Positions 41,137 to 53,543 of a stretch of DNA of 64,000 nucleotides are shown here, in pieces. The translations under genes were made by a program, and so were the position numbers. The number at the start of each line of letters is the position of its first letter. The first letter of the stretch is position 1. This stretch comes from Bicyclus anynana (lineage: Eukaryota > Arthropoda > Insecta > Lepidoptera > Nymphalidae): NCBI RefSeq assembly GCF_947172395.1, contig NC_069094.1:16234292-16298291 (forward strand), written 5' to 3'. Under the pieces are notes generated by a model. That model did no database searches. It was not told the DNA's origin and was given only the letters and a program-made list of their open reading frames with translations.

Positions 41137-41307
41137 CCGACAAAGACGTACCGTCAAGCGATTTAGCGTTCCTGTACGATGACGTGTAGAAACCGAAAGG
41201 GGTGTGGATTTTCATCCTCCTCCTAACAAGTTAGTCCGCTTCCAACTTAGATTGCATCATCACTTACCACCAGGTGAGATTGTAGTCAAGGGCTAACTTG
41301 TAAAAAA
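41137..41307 (+). mobile_element. 5'-truncated SINE (CAAGCGATTTAGCG family)
   Basis: ACCGACAAAGACGTACCGTCAAGCGATTTAGCG, the GTGTAGAAACCGAAAGGGGT block and the tail AGTCAAGGGCTAACTTGTAAAAAA are shared with 38225 and 60622. The tRNA head is absent. Confidence 0.8.
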
Positions 41308-41517
41308 CTAGCGGACGCTGCAACTTCACACCTACAAATTCTGTTTTGTTCACAAATCCCGCTGGAACCATGTACTTTACTTTACACGTTTCGGAATAAA
41401 AAGTAGCCTATACTATATTGCTCCATCTCCTCTATCTTACAAAGAAAGACCAATCAAAATCGGTTTAGCCGTTCTAGAGTTTACCTAAGACAAACTCAAA
41501 GAAATACATAAAAAATA
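41308..41517 (-). mobile_element. Helitron-like repeat, diverged
   Basis: CTAGCGGACGCTGCAACTTC at the left, AAAAAGTAGCCTATACTATA inside and CAAATACATAAA-type sequence at the right. It follows the SINE tail directly, as in a sequential insertion. Confidence 0.5.
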
Positions 41518-44500
41518 AAAAAAGCTTGTTTACGTTTTAGTATCGTTTATTAGCCTATAAGCACTTGATATAAACACAGTTGGTTTAAAATCGCAGACAA
41601 ACACTTCAATTTTAATTATTTGTATTGATGATGTATGTCAAATAACAAAGACATATTCCGACAATACTTGGTAAGTATCAGATAACTTTTTCACAAGTTT
41701 TGCCTTTCGTGGCTTACAAACATTGTGAAGGGCATAGAAAAATCATAGGGATATAAACACTTTTACTGGCAGGCGAAACTGCGAGCTAGAAAAAATAACA
41801 TTTATAATTTTGATTTATTTTATTAGATATTTAATTCCCCAGTAAAGGGCCCACTTCTCCAACCTAAATTGTTAAAATTTATATTAACATGAGCAAATCC
41901 GCTAGTAAAAGCTTCTAGATTATCACACTTCAAAGGACTCTATCGAGAAGCCTTTATAAAGTACTAAAGTCTTCAGAGGGTCGTCACTCTTTAAGGGCGA
42001 TAAGATAATTGAATTCCCTCACCACCTCTTATTTCGGTCCCTCGTAAAATAGCCTCCGATACTAAACCATACAATACGCCTAAAGGTGAGTAATCACTGA
42101 GAGCACTCAAGTGTAATGTAATAGCTTTGATGCTATACGACGAAACGAGCTCAGTCAGTCTGTGTTCTGGAGGCACGATTGTGATGTTACATATTGATTG
42201 TGAATTACATATCTAGGCTGGTGAACACCAACCTTTATAAAAGCATGGCTGGTTGAAAATCTTACGGCACGGCAGTGGCCCACCAAGTCGAGCAATTAGT
42301 TTTACTCAAAATACGTCTTTGGTTCAGTAGTTAGCCCATGTGGCTTCTTAAAACTAGGTCCTAGATCTATGAAATATGGAATCAACTGACTTTTTTTTTT
42401 GAAAAATTCTTATTAAAATTCTCAGTTGATGGTGTTACCCGTTTTGGAAGGTAGCAGGTTTCAAAGGTAAACCATTTTGAAAAAAAAAAATTAGCTTTGT
42501 GGCACCCCTACAATAGTAGATACCCTGGAAACTTTGATATTTAACAGGATTTTTCAAAGGGTTGCCACAAACCTAAGTAACTGGTAACTGGAGATATGGT
42601 TTCTCATATCACGCCTAAGAAAGTATTTAAAAAATAATATATGCTTTTTTTTTAATATTTGGACAGTTGAAGATTCACGAAACCCTTGTAACCTACGAGT
42701 AGCTGCTACCTCTTAAAGTCACCTCAGTTCAAACACCATAGTTATACATACCGTTTGTTTACCTATTATTATTGGTACATGACCTACTAACTTACACACT
42801 TTACTTTCTGCAGCTTTTATAAAATCATGAAAGTCTGGCCTTCAAAGGCTATATCAATCTACTGTGAATACGACTGTTACGAGTACATAAAAAATCGCAC
42901 TAGTTGTCCCTGTAATATTCTAAAGTTTCCCTCAATTTCTCCAGGATTCCATCATCAGATCCTGTCATGATTACTATGTCACCAATTGGAAAGACCTTTC
43001 AAATGAAAAAAGAATTTTTTAAATCGGTTCAGGCGTATTCGAGTAATTGGTGAACATACATAAAGAAAAAATAAATATTCCGACGAATTGATTATATGAC
43101 TCTTTTTTTTTTATTCGGTTAAAAATATACAATAACATCATGAAAATAAACAACTACTTTTATGTTCATTTAAAGCCGAATGAAAATGCCATTGTTACCC
43201 ATTATATGTGAATTTCGGCGTAATGTTATAAATTAAAATATCCAACAAAAAGAAAATCGCGCCATTAAATTTTTGACAGGCGTTTTAATGGCTCTCAAAA
43301 TTACCGCGCTCGTAAATGTAGTTGGCGGTAGTTGGGACTTAGTAGGGGAGACCATGATGCTAAAAGTGTATTTACTCTAGCATCGTGGGAATCTATAAGA
43401 TTTGGTAGATTATATGAAATGAGAAGAATATGGTTAATAATACATACGACTACTTACTATTTTGATTTTCGGTGAGGAAAAATTTAGACTAAGAACAATT
43501 TTATAACGTCGGCTTGTCAGAAAATATTGGGTTTTATTTGAGTGTTTATTTATTTCAAAATAAAATTAACAACTGTCGTGAACCAAAACCAGAAAACAAG
43601 GGTTTAATTTTGCAGCTTTGTAACCCTCCCATTCTGTAATGTTACCCTCAATTCATCAGGTTTTTAAATACACACTTTATAGCTTGTTAGTTTTTAACCC
43701 CTCTTAACTTTTAATAGCCTTAATAGCTCAACTCAATTGGTCATTTTATTATTTAAAAGATATGGCAAATATTCTTTAAAAATAAAACCAACCCACCTTA
43801 TTCTTATCCAGCAAAACTGCCATATGCTGGTTGAACATTTCTGAAATTGTTGTTTGTAAACGTACCCACCTAGTAATAGTAAGAGTTCAAACTTAGTGGA
43901 GGTACTCAACATCATGAAAGATTCCTCGCCACGGATAGCTGTGGCTTTGTGCTGAGGCAGAGACTTATCCACGACGCAAGTTTTCATAAAATTTGTTATT
44001 TCGCAAAGTTGTAGGTGGGCAAATAAACGATTAATCATTCAATTGTTCACTGTCTTATGCTCATCTGACGTGCTTAAGTAAACCCAAAAATATTCCCTTC
44101 GGCTCTTCAGCTAGCCGGTTTAAGTCGGTACGGACTACGAAGGCTTCTTTACGACGGGCCGAGGTTCGACGCGTCGGGAAGATTAACGGAGGCGCAGTTT
44201 TATCTCACCCCCGCGATTCATTATTTTATCGCCCGTGAAAGAGCGACGACACCCTAAAAGTCGGGAGTTTATTTATACGATACACACCGACGGGTTGCGA
44301 ATACTGATGTCGTTCTGTGAGTTGAGTTTAACAGATTTGTTAACAGGTGGTAAAGTTGATGTTAACAAAGTTAAACCCTTGTAGTTAGTATCTAAAACCT
44401 GCCTAATTTTTTTAAGATTATGTGATCCACCGTTTGGATGAATAGTTGAACTGAAAACAATTCCTGGCAGGTCACGAGCATATGGCATCTTGCAAGCTTC

Positions 44501-45387
44501 AACCATTGCCAATCAAAGAAATTACACAAACGACACGACCCGTTTTGAATGTGACTTGCTTTATGTATCTGGTACTAAGTTTTAATTGATATACACCTGG
44601 TCGGCTTATTCATAGATACTCGATGCTTAATATTTAAGTTTTCAACTTAAGTTATATTATTATCATTATTTATTTTACTACAAAAAACATTTAATCAGGA
44701 TAGATAAAAGCTTACAAATTTTTTTTTCATTTGAAACTGAATACTTCCAAAATTAGAGTGTCCATCGTTCATCGTCTTTTGTTTCTGATGGCTGTTTGAA
44801 GCCTATATCTTGATTTTAGAGCAAAATAGGTGTCCTAAACACAAACTAAGAGCTTAGATTAAGCTTCAAGGCTCAAGATAACTTCACCGAACTTAATTAA
44901 CTCTCAAGAGCTTTCAAGTACCTAACACGATATTTTAACTGGCACGTTGTCCCTAATGGCAACACAGAGGATGTTCTATGCGGAAAATCTATGTGGAAAA
45001 TTTCGCTAGTACTTAATCTACTTGAAGATATTAACAGGTAGGTCTCTAATTAGGTTTCCTTTTCTGATTTTATGCCGGTGGATGGCTCAACGTAGTATTT
45101 GGTTTCTTTTTTGAATAAAAGTCGCTATGAAACTACATAATTATGTCAATAAAGAGCAGCTTAGCATTTAAAGTTATGGGAAATTTATGTTTAAAAAATT
45201 GCAAGAAAACCTGTTCCTTCTTATTTCTCTTTTGGGTTTCATGACAAATTCACGCTTTTGATCAGACTAACAAACGGACTGAAATTAAAAAATCATAATA
45301 AGTACTGAATTTGTTTAAGCGTTTTTGCGTAATTAGGTAGGTACAGATTTTTACTCTAATAGAGAATCTTACATATTTCAAACAAAC
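41518..45387. other. No gene; SINE head and GC-rich unique patches
   Basis: SINE-like head at 42307-42450 (TTGGTTCAGTAGTTAGCC). A likely TE fragment at 42940-43080 (GGATTCCATCATCAGATCC). Unique patches of higher GC at 43250-43330 and 44083-44270 carry no ORF with protein-like features; ORFs at 43733 and 44273 are not called. Confidence 0.4.
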
Positions 45388-45620
45388 TAGTGGCTTCGTC
45401 CGCCTTTAGACCTCTTGAATCCGGCCCTCTCGCACTACACGTCGACTAACTATAACCTACCTCCATGCCAAATTTCATCTTTGTATGTGAAGTAGTTTCC
45501 GATATTTCGAAAGAGCTTGTAAACTAAGCCTATTTGAAATAAATGAATTTTGACTTTGACTTTGACTTTTGATATTTCGTGGTGAGTAACCTTTCACTTT
45601 TATATATTTAGATACAAGAT
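45388..45620. mobile_element. Mixed decayed Helitron-like and LINE-tail fragments
   Basis: ACTAGTGGCTTCGTCCGCC resembles the second Helitron-like family. CTTGTAAACTAAGCCTATTTGAAATAAATGAATTTTGACTTTGA at 45522-45571 is the LINE tail also seen at 29806. Confidence 0.5.
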
Positions 45621-45933
45621 ACTCATAAGATTCGAAGGAAATTTACCATAGCCATGAAAAAGTTTGGAGAAATCTCCACAAAAACTTTGTGTACGAAACT
45701 TTGATCACAATAAGAGAAATTTTCCCCCCAAAAAAGTAGAAAGTGGAGGTCACGCGATGTATTAATACTTTCAATATTCCCCTCGCGCCGTCATTTCCAT
45801 CAATACAGTATTCCGCTATGATACAAGTTATATTAAGTTTTTCTCGCGTGACTGGAATTGTTAACCTTGTTATTTGTTTCACTTGATATACAAAAGTAAA
45901 GATATGAATATACAGAATATATTTCTATTATAA

Positions 45934-46240
45934 TCTATAATATAAAAATGAATCGCAAAATGTGTTGGTAAGCGCATAACTCTGGACCAATTTAGCCTAT
46001 TCTTTTTTTTAAATGTTCGCTGAAGTTCTAGGATGGTTTTTACGGCGAGAATAATTCGAATAATTGCCAAAAAAGCCATAAAAAACCCCTTTTCTTTTTA
46101 CTATACAAATGTAAACGTAGTCAATTTGAGCTTAATTGTTATTGTATAAAGTTCATATTAATAATAATTAGAAAACGGGGTAGGGGTAGTTGAAAATTTA
46201 CATCGAGTTTCACGCGGACGAAGTGGCGGGCGTCCGCTAG
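45934..46240 (+). mobile_element. Helitron-like element with exact TC...CTAG ends
   Basis: Starts TCTATAATATAAAAATGAAT after an A (45933) and ends GGGCGTCCGCTAG before a T (46241), as Helitrons insert between A and T. About 307 bp, non-coding; ORF 45879-46079 lies over it and is not a gene. Confidence 0.8.
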
Positions 46241-46257
46241 TAATATTATAAACTGCG

Positions 46258-46440
46258 TCTAGTGTTTAGCCTATTGTGGCTTTAGATCACGAGGACCTGG
46301 GTTCGAGCCATAGGTCGGGCTATGAGATACAGAAGCTCTGTATCTTCTTCTTCTTCCTTTTAAGAATTTTTCAGTTAAATTCTCAGCTCGGAGATGGGAA
46401 GTTAGTGATGTTACGTGGAAAACATATTGAGCCGTCAGTC
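46258..46440 (+). mobile_element. tRNA-derived SINE
   Basis: TAGTGTTTAGCCTATTGTGG and GGGTTCGAGCCATAGGTCGG are A/B-box-like; the body has an AGATACAGAAGCTCTGTATCT dyad. Related to 2866, 37078 and 42307. Confidence 0.65.
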
Positions 46441-46461
46441 CTAATCTTTATTATCATTTGA

Positions 46462-46647
46462 CTGCCTCCGTGGCGCAGTTATATGCGCGGTGAATTTACA
46501 AGACGAAGGTCCTGGGTCCGATTTCCGCCTGGGCCGATTGAGGTTTTCCTTATTGGTCCAGGCCCGCTTCCATCTTAGATTGCATCATCACTTACCATTA
46601 GGTGAGATTGCAGTCAAGGGCTAACTTGTAAAGAATTAAAAAAAAAT
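46462..46647 (+). mobile_element. Internally deleted SINE (CAAGCGATTTAGCG family)
   Basis: CTGCCTCCGTGGCGCAG head and GGTCCTGGGTCCGATTTCCG B box, then a jump to CCCGCTTCCATCTTAGATTG and the poly-A tail. The middle third present at 38225 is missing. Confidence 0.82.
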
Positions 46648-47261
46648 AACATCTGATAGTGGTCGACAAAGAAACGTCATCTCTTACCAACACGAATTGT
46701 AGCAGCCTGTAGGTTTAAACTTTTTTTTAAACTCTTGAGGAGAGTCTTGAGCTCGTGCCTCCGCCAATAAAAAGGGATTTTTTTTTCAATTTAAAAGATA
46801 CATAAAAAACTCTTATGAACAGACAGTGTATCTTTGGATTTTTAGAATCAATATATCTCCCTGAAAGTTCCCTTATCATCGTTAATGTTCATAATGTGTA
46901 GTCTATTACATTATTTATATCTAAATACCGGCAGACTTATATTTCGCTAACATTCCATTACTTGGAAAACATTATTATTTTGTTTTTATATTTTGTTATT
47001 TTGTCTATTATTGTGTATGTATGTTGTCTATATATTATCTTTGACTTTGATATTTTTTTAAAACGAAGATTGTAGTCATACTTATACAAACTGGATGGGA
47101 ACTTGTCAACCAATCATGCGAAATAAAAATAGAATGGGGTGAAATAAGGGTTGAAAGTTTACATCATTTTACACGCCGACAAAGTCGCGGGCATCAGTTA
47201 GTAGGTATATTATAATGCAGAAATATATCAGAGAATTAAAAAGTGGAGGCACTGCGGCTAA
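46648..47261. other. No gene; Helitron-like end
   Basis: A Helitron-like terminus (CACGCCGACAAAGTCGCGGG then CATCAGTTAGT) lies at 47160-47205. Otherwise AT-rich. Confidence 0.4.
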
Positions 47262-47452
47262 TCTATACTAATATTATAAGGCTGAAGAGTTTGTTTGCTT
47301 GAACGCGCTAATCTCAGGAATTACTGGTCCGATTTGAAAAATTCTTTTAGTTTTAGATAGCCCATTTATTGAGGAAGGCTATACCTGTCAATTATCCCCA
47401 TATTCCCACGGAAACGAGAATTACACGGGTGAAACCGCGCGACGTCAGCTAG
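47262..47452 (+). mobile_element. Non-autonomous Helitron-like element, exact ends
   Basis: Starts TCTATACTAATATTATAAGG after A (47261) and ends GACGTCAGCTAG before T (47453). This is the cleanest of the five copies of this family here. Confidence 0.85.
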
Positions 47453-50400
47453 TTAATAATATTATTCATCCTAATATTATCAATCACTCCACAATGGCCC
47501 ATGTCAATATCTAGCACCCGTGCGAAGCCTGGGCGGGTCGCTAGTAAAAAAATAAAAGATACTTGTGCAGCTCTAAGTGCACTTTACGACCTTAAGCTGT
47601 AATATTGCAATTATGTTAAAATACGCTTCCATTCGTAAACTTGAAGGAGCACTTATAGTAATCATTATCATTTCACTTAAGTTGCCTTCCCATGGCGCGT
47701 GATGTTTATAAACTTGTCGGATAGAATTGCTTAGCGCCTTAGATTATTATTTTAGCTCGCTACGTTAGCTAGTCTGTGATTATTCTAAGCTTAGACCGTC
47801 AGATATGGGTATATGCAACAGACAAAGTAAATGGGTTTTTTTTATCAAATATATAAAGTGTTTGTAACCCTTGTGTTGCTCGCCGATAATATAGCTATAC
47901 CTATAGCAAGTACAGCCTGGCGTGAAGCCAACCCCATGATTTGTAGCCATATGGACTATAAATTGAAAAACAATAAATAAGAATAATTGGGATTAAAATA
48001 TAACCTTCTGGATGACCAAAAATCAAAATAAATGTTGATATATTTACTAACCACGAGCCCAACGAGGCAGTTTATTTATTAATATATTATTAGGCATGTT
48101 TTATTTTATTATCTCGAAGGGAAAAGGCAGCATTTTTGGTGGTATAAGGCTTGACTTTTTAAACACTACCAACAATTATTATCGTATTTCGTCCAATTTA
48201 CACAGAACGCTTACAAATTATGTACATGAACTGCTTCCTCTTAAATCACTCCAGAAATTAGTAAATATCGTATGAAAATCCATTCATTATTTTTTGGCTT
48301 TATGGCAAGACAGGCAGACGCGGTTAGGGACTTTTATAATAATACCTATTAAGTATGAATTTCAATAAAATATATTCGAAAACTATTTAGTTCGTTAGAA
48401 GTCACCTTTACAAAGCCTACCTAGATATTTCTATTGTTCTCGATATTCAAACATAGGGACAAAGAAGTTAAGAAAATTCAATATTGGTTTTGTACTAGAA
48501 CACGATAATAGCATGTTATTATATACTTCAATAGCGCAGGTTTTCATTGTTTTAGCAATTAGAGTTTCTTTGAGCATTTTGTTAGAAATATCAAAGAAAA
48601 ATGTTAAAGAAAGAACAAAACACTGGGCTGAATTATAATTTAAGTAAACAAAATCTATACATTCATAAAACATAGCCCTCCGCCGCGTCTGCAGTCTGTC
48701 TGTACTATAAATTAGGAGTAACGGATTTTCATGGTGTTTTCGCCAATAGGCCAATGAGTGATATATGGGAGAGATATACATATACTCGTAATATATCAAG
48801 ATTTAAGATAAATTGACTAAAATATGACAAAAAATACTGAAACGGTCCCAAGACTGGTCATGAGGATTTCATCAAAATTCGCTGCCTTATCCCTAGTAGA
48901 CATAAAAAAGCGGACAAGTGCGATTCAGACTTGCCCTCCATGGGTTCTGTACGTAGGATCAATAATAATAAATTACTAGTTCAGGAATCGAATTGTGCAG
49001 TTTTATAACTTTCTGTTTTTTAAGATTTAATTACAGATGCATAGTGCTGAGATTTTACTAGTACATGTATTTCTATGACGATGCTACTTGCTAAATTTCA
49101 TTCTTCTAGGTCAACGGTAAGCAACCTTGTATTCTACTGCATAAATCCAAACATACATATTCAGAAATTCCGCCGGAGGTAGAATATAATGTTTTATTTG
49201 CTCTAAAATATTCTCCAACTAAGTGCAAGCCAGCAAATGTTTTAAATTCGTCCTCTTTCGTCCCCTTTTAGCACGAAAAGGATCTGAATGTAACGTCGTT
49301 ATGCAAATCCACACAATCACAATGTTCATCCACACGTCGGTTTGTCGACAGCTCACAGCTACGGCGACCAGAATCTTTCGGAATATCTACTTTTTAGGAT
49401 ATTCCTTATTTGGGAAACATTTTGAATTGACCTGCTGAAAAAATATATGGGAAAACTTTATTCTTCCAATAAATGTAAATACTGTCATTGATGTGTGACT
49501 TTTTCTTGTGAGAATTCTCGAGACCAATACGTGCATCGGCTGTTGATAATATTGATGATAGTAACTAGACACTTGATGAAATAATCGGGATTCCTTATAA
49601 GTATAAGCAGCAGGTTGCAACGACACGAACTGTACCAGATCATGGTACTCTTGTGGTAAAGGAAACATCTCAAGGTGATACCAGGACTTGTAACTTAGGC
49701 GTAGGTTTAAAAGATCTTTTCAGAATGCATTATTTTTTCTCTCTGACATGCTTTCCATGCCCACACATAACAATTTATGATCAATTACACTACAAAATAT
49801 TATCGCACAAAATCAATCGAGCAGCGTGACGGTGTGCACGAAGTCCTTCAGGGAAAGGTACAAGATAATCCAAGAAGTGTGTTATCCTAGTCACCGTACG
49901 TCTCTTTGTACACAGGACGGCGCTTCGTCAGCGCCTCATCACCCGCGCTACGTCATCAGCACGTGCGACCCGAATTGTAAGTTTATTTAATTGACTGTGT
50001 TTGTGTAATATCTCACACTTTAGCTGAGCTCTGAAATAAACAATAGACCTTTTATATAACCAGCTATCGCGACTTCGTCTACATGGATATACCTTTCCCT
50101 TTCAATTTTAAACAACAGATTTTCAAACAAAGTTTCCTCAACTATGACCTATTTCCCGTTGTTAGTAACAAAAAGTACATTTTAATTTCGGCATTCTATA
50201 AACATAAAGTTTAAGTTAAGATGTTTTATAGGCGAAAAGTTCGTCGACGAGTGTGAAATACCGGTACCGCACTCTAGTGTAGATTAACTTAACGCAGCTT
50301 CTTAGGATTTGTAACACTAATTTCCATTAATACAAACATTAGCTCTTCAGAGTATTGCTTGTAAGTAGTACATGTAGAAATGACAAGAAACTTGCCCGTA

Positions 50401-50570
50401 CGTGTTCAGGCATTAATGGTGGCTGTTGGAGGGGGGACGCAAACATAACGAGGACTTGTCTTAGGAGACTACGCTTGTAAATCTAAAGGTGTGAGACACA
50501 TCGCAACGACAGAATCGGAGAGTTTTACAGTTGTAAAACCGAAACATTACGTGACGATATCGGTAGATTC
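47453..50570. other. No gene; scattered repeat ends
   Basis: A Helitron-like terminus CGAAGCCTGGGCGGGTCGCTAGT ends near 47545. A TE-like AAGCGGACAAGTGCGATTCAG at 48909. A decayed Helitron-like fragment at 50064-50160. ORFs at 48431, 49223 and 49387 have no features. Confidence 0.4.
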
Positions 50571-50572
50571 AT

Positions 50573-50729
50573 CATCATCTTTAACACTCACTGTTAAGCA
50601 CGAGTCTCCTCTTAAAATGTGAGGGGCTAGGCCTCAGTCCACCACGCTGGCCAAATTGAACACACACGAAGAGAATTCAAAAAATACTCAGTTTTGCAGG
50701 TTTCCTCATGAAGTTTTTCTTCACCGTTT
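50573..50729 (-). mobile_element. Partial SINE (GTGTGTGAAGTCTGCCAATC family), minus strand
   Basis: Shares GTTAAGCACGAGTCTCCTCT, GGGGCTAGGCCTCAGTCCACCACGCTGG and GTTTCCTCATGAAGTTTTTC with 52450-52712. Confidence 0.7.
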
Positions 50730-50879
50730 AAACTTTATACATCACACCCTACTTACAAAGTCTCTCGATTTAATAGTTACTATAAGATTAAAAAACCTCA
50801 TATTTAGAGTGGGAAACTATGAAACAGTATTATATAAATGAGTAGAAATTTCCCAATTTACAGACATTTTCTGTCTCTC

Positions 50880-51165
50880 TCTCCAGTCGGTCCCTCATGA
50901 CCGAGGATCGTGGCCACCATAGCGAGTCATCTTTTGGTATACAATGCTCCTCCATCGAGTACGGTCGCTGGCCATTTGGACGGCACTGTAAAAGGTGCGG
51001 GCTCCTGTTTCCTTGAGAAGACCCGACCATCGGGTTGGAGATCTACCTCGTGGCCGTTTGCCTTCCACATTTCCCACAACAATAATTTTCTCCAAGTTGT
51101 CGTCACCACGGCGTATGATATGCCCAAAATAACTGAGGATGCGCTGTAGACAGATGGTTGAGAGA
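50880..51165 (-). pseudogene. LINE reverse-transcriptase C-terminal fragment
   Basis: On the minus strand, split over neighbouring frames, are EKIIVVGNVEGKRPRGRSPT, RWSGLLKE, a Q-M-ASDRTRWRSIV stretch and HDPRS. This order (GK-type loop, RGR, RW, A-x-DR-x-x-WR, HDP) is the usual end of a LINE ORF2 of the RTE/CR1 kind. Only about 90 codons remain and the frame is shifted near 50927-50960, so it is a dead fragment. Confidence 0.7.
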
Positions 51166-51515
51166 CAGACATTTTATATTAATCTTATTTTAATAATGAA
51201 TCGAGAGAAGAGAAAATTGTGGTTAGACCTTTACTGTCGCTATTGATTTAGAGTATATTCAGACTCTACGTTATCCTTTGGTACATGATTTATCTTCCGC
51301 TAAACACATGACTCGAGATTTTGACCTACACCAACATATATTGCAATACACATAAAAGTAACGTGTGTTCTTTCACCTTTTACACAGCCCAGGACATAAT
51401 CGCAGTTTAGTTACAAACATTTATAAAAACTTTTCATTGCAATTACTTTAATAGTAGATACATTGTTACAAGACCTGGATCTTAAGTTAAATATCTGCGC
51501 GGTGGAATTGTGTGA
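51166..51515. other. No gene recognised
   Basis: AT-rich unique sequence. Confidence 0.4.
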
Positions 51516-51704
51516 ATTAGACGCCACGCGGTTTCACTCGCGCGGTTCCCGTTTCCGTAGGAATATGGGGATAAAATATAGACTTCCTCGATAAATGAGC
51601 TATCTAACACTGAAAGAATTTTTCAAATCGGACCAGTAGTTCCTGAGATTAGCGCGTTCAATCAAACAAACTCTTCAGCTTTACGAGTATACTATTAGTA
51701 TAGA
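51516..51704 (-). mobile_element. Non-autonomous Helitron-like element
   Basis: Minus-strand copy with GGTTCCCGTTTCCGTAGGAA, TTTTTCAAATCGGACCAGTAGTTCCTGAG and the TATACTATTAGTATAGA end; the CTAG end is mutated to TTAG. Confidence 0.75.
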
Positions 51705-52449
51705 TTAGTCTTCCAAAAAACTAATATAACTGCCATTAAATTAAACTATGAAAGTAAGGATATGAAAATGCTTGAATCTCCTTGAATTACACGCTAATTT
51801 TGAGAACAAGGTATTAGAAATGTCTATAGTAACTTCTTGAATTTTTTGTACTCAAAAACAAAAACCCTTGAGGATATCTTATTTCCCTATTAGTAATTCA
51901 TTGGGTCAGTTCATTTGACAAAAAAATTATAAGTACTGAGTGCTGAGATTTAGGTATTTCAATCAACTTTATAGCTTCAATTAACCCGGAAGGACAAAAT
52001 AAATATTCCCGGGAAGATGGGCGGTAAATCTATTTTATTAGGCCGAAGCGCTGTTAGATTCGGATCAACAAGAATTATGTCAAAGGCTTGGACCGCTTGT
52101 ACCATTAACTAAATTAAACGAGTTCTCCCTCGAAACATTATTTTTGGTTTCAATAAAGAGCCTACCGACCTACCTCCTATCCGTTTTACTCAAACTCGAA
52201 ATTTCTTTATACAAATAAACCTAAAATTTAGGTTATGTTGAAGATATTTTGTTTACCTACTTGTGACTTTTATTTTAGATTAATTTTTCTATATTTTATT
52301 ACGTGTTTTTTTCTAACGTCCGATCTTTAACATTACATACCCACAAAAACTATATGAAAATATTCGTAGGTCCAATAGTTTTTTTATGATGCTTAACCAA
52401 CTAAAAGAAAAGCACAACTGCTTTATTATGTCAAATTTTAAATAATCAG
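51705..52449. other. No gene recognised
   Basis: AT-rich unique sequence. Confidence 0.4.
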
Positions 52450-52712
52450 AATGAGAGAGGTTAGGCCAATAGTCCATCACGACGGTCCAATGAGGATTGG
52501 CAGACTTCACACACGCAGAGGATTAAGAAAATTCTCTGGTATGCAGGTTTCCTTACGATGTTTTTCTTCACCGTTTGAGACACGTGATATTTAATTTCTT
52601 AAAATGCACACAACTGAAAAGTTGGAGGTGCATGCCCCGGACCGGATTTGAACCCACACCCTCCGAAATCGGAGGCAGAGGTCATATTCACTGGGCTATC
52701 ACGGCTCTCTTT
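52450..52712 (-). mobile_element. Full-length SINE (GTGTGTGAAGTCTGCCAATC family), minus strand
   Basis: On the minus strand the tRNA-like head GAGCCGTGATAGCCCAGTG with GTGGGTTCAAATCCGGTCCG is followed by AACTTTTCAGTTGTGTGCAT and GTGTGTGAAGTCTGCCAATC. This is the best copy in the window for the family. Confidence 0.82.
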
Positions 52713-53333
52713 CAGATGGTTAACTTAATTTTTTCTAAATCTTTTTCATTTGAATTTTCAGTTCAACAGCGCCGTGTTTATGTAGGAAGAAAATAAATTT
52801 TTCATAACATAATGACGTCAAACTTGACAGTCATTACGTCACAAAATGCATTTACGCGCATTGACGACTTCAATTGACGCAGAAACAGGGACAAGGCCGC
52901 CCCCCTGTCACAAGAGTGTCATGAGCAGAATAGCTTTACATTTGACCGTAATCCAGCCAGATGAGCTCATTGACCCTGACTCATTACGCCAGTGAAGGGG
53001 CTTGTTATGCTTTTCAACAGAACACGCCATACGAGGTATGTCGAGAGCACGTCAGATCTAAAAATAAGTCAAAAAACCGTCATAGACCTCAAAAGCCACG
53101 AAATGAAAACTAGGCTAAGTGCGGGGAATGACTCGAACAAAAGGTTTTCCTTTTTGACTTACTTTTAAAAAGGATGTTCTGTATTAAACTCGTATTTATG
53201 TTTGTATTTGTATGTCCGCAATTTTCTGTGAAACTCAGTCAAGTTTAACAAAGTTCCACTATACTATACTTTTGCTTCTTCTGCTGCTAAATATTGGATA
53301 GAAGCAGGCGTTACTTTGCGGAAGTTCATCATG
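52713..53333. other. No gene; possible conserved non-coding patch
   Basis: The stretch 52810-53030 is non-repetitive with GACGTCA-type sites and balanced composition. No ORF of note. Confidence 0.4.
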
Positions 53334-53543
53334 ATTATATAATGATTTATTTATTTTGCTGTCATCCCCGAAAAGTCGACGAACCCATGCGACAACGTCA
53401 CCCGTCAACATCTCCTGAGGATGCTCCGGTTTCGGGGTGAAACGTACGTAGAGAGTATTTTGTCGGGCCTGGGTGACGTTGTCGCATGGGTTCGTCGACA
53501 ATTCGCGGATGATAGCAAAATAAATAAATCATTAGGTATATAA
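53334..53543. mobile_element. Foldback MITE with about 70-bp inverted arms
   Basis: The left arm (about 53334-53403) and right arm (about 53471-53543) are inverted repeats. They share AATGATTTATTTATTTTGCT and GTCGACGAACCCATGCGACA with their complements and differ at a few positions. The centre has CTCCTGAGGATGCTCCGGTT. The overlapping ORFs are by-products of the palindrome. Confidence 0.85.

Noticed and set aside
44273..44512. 79-aa minus ORF in a GC-richer patch
   Set aside because: No recognisable domain, no splice or promoter context; could not be supported.
50910..51172. Several overlapping ORFs on both strands
   Set aside because: They are frames of one dead LINE ORF2 C-terminal fragment on the minus strand.
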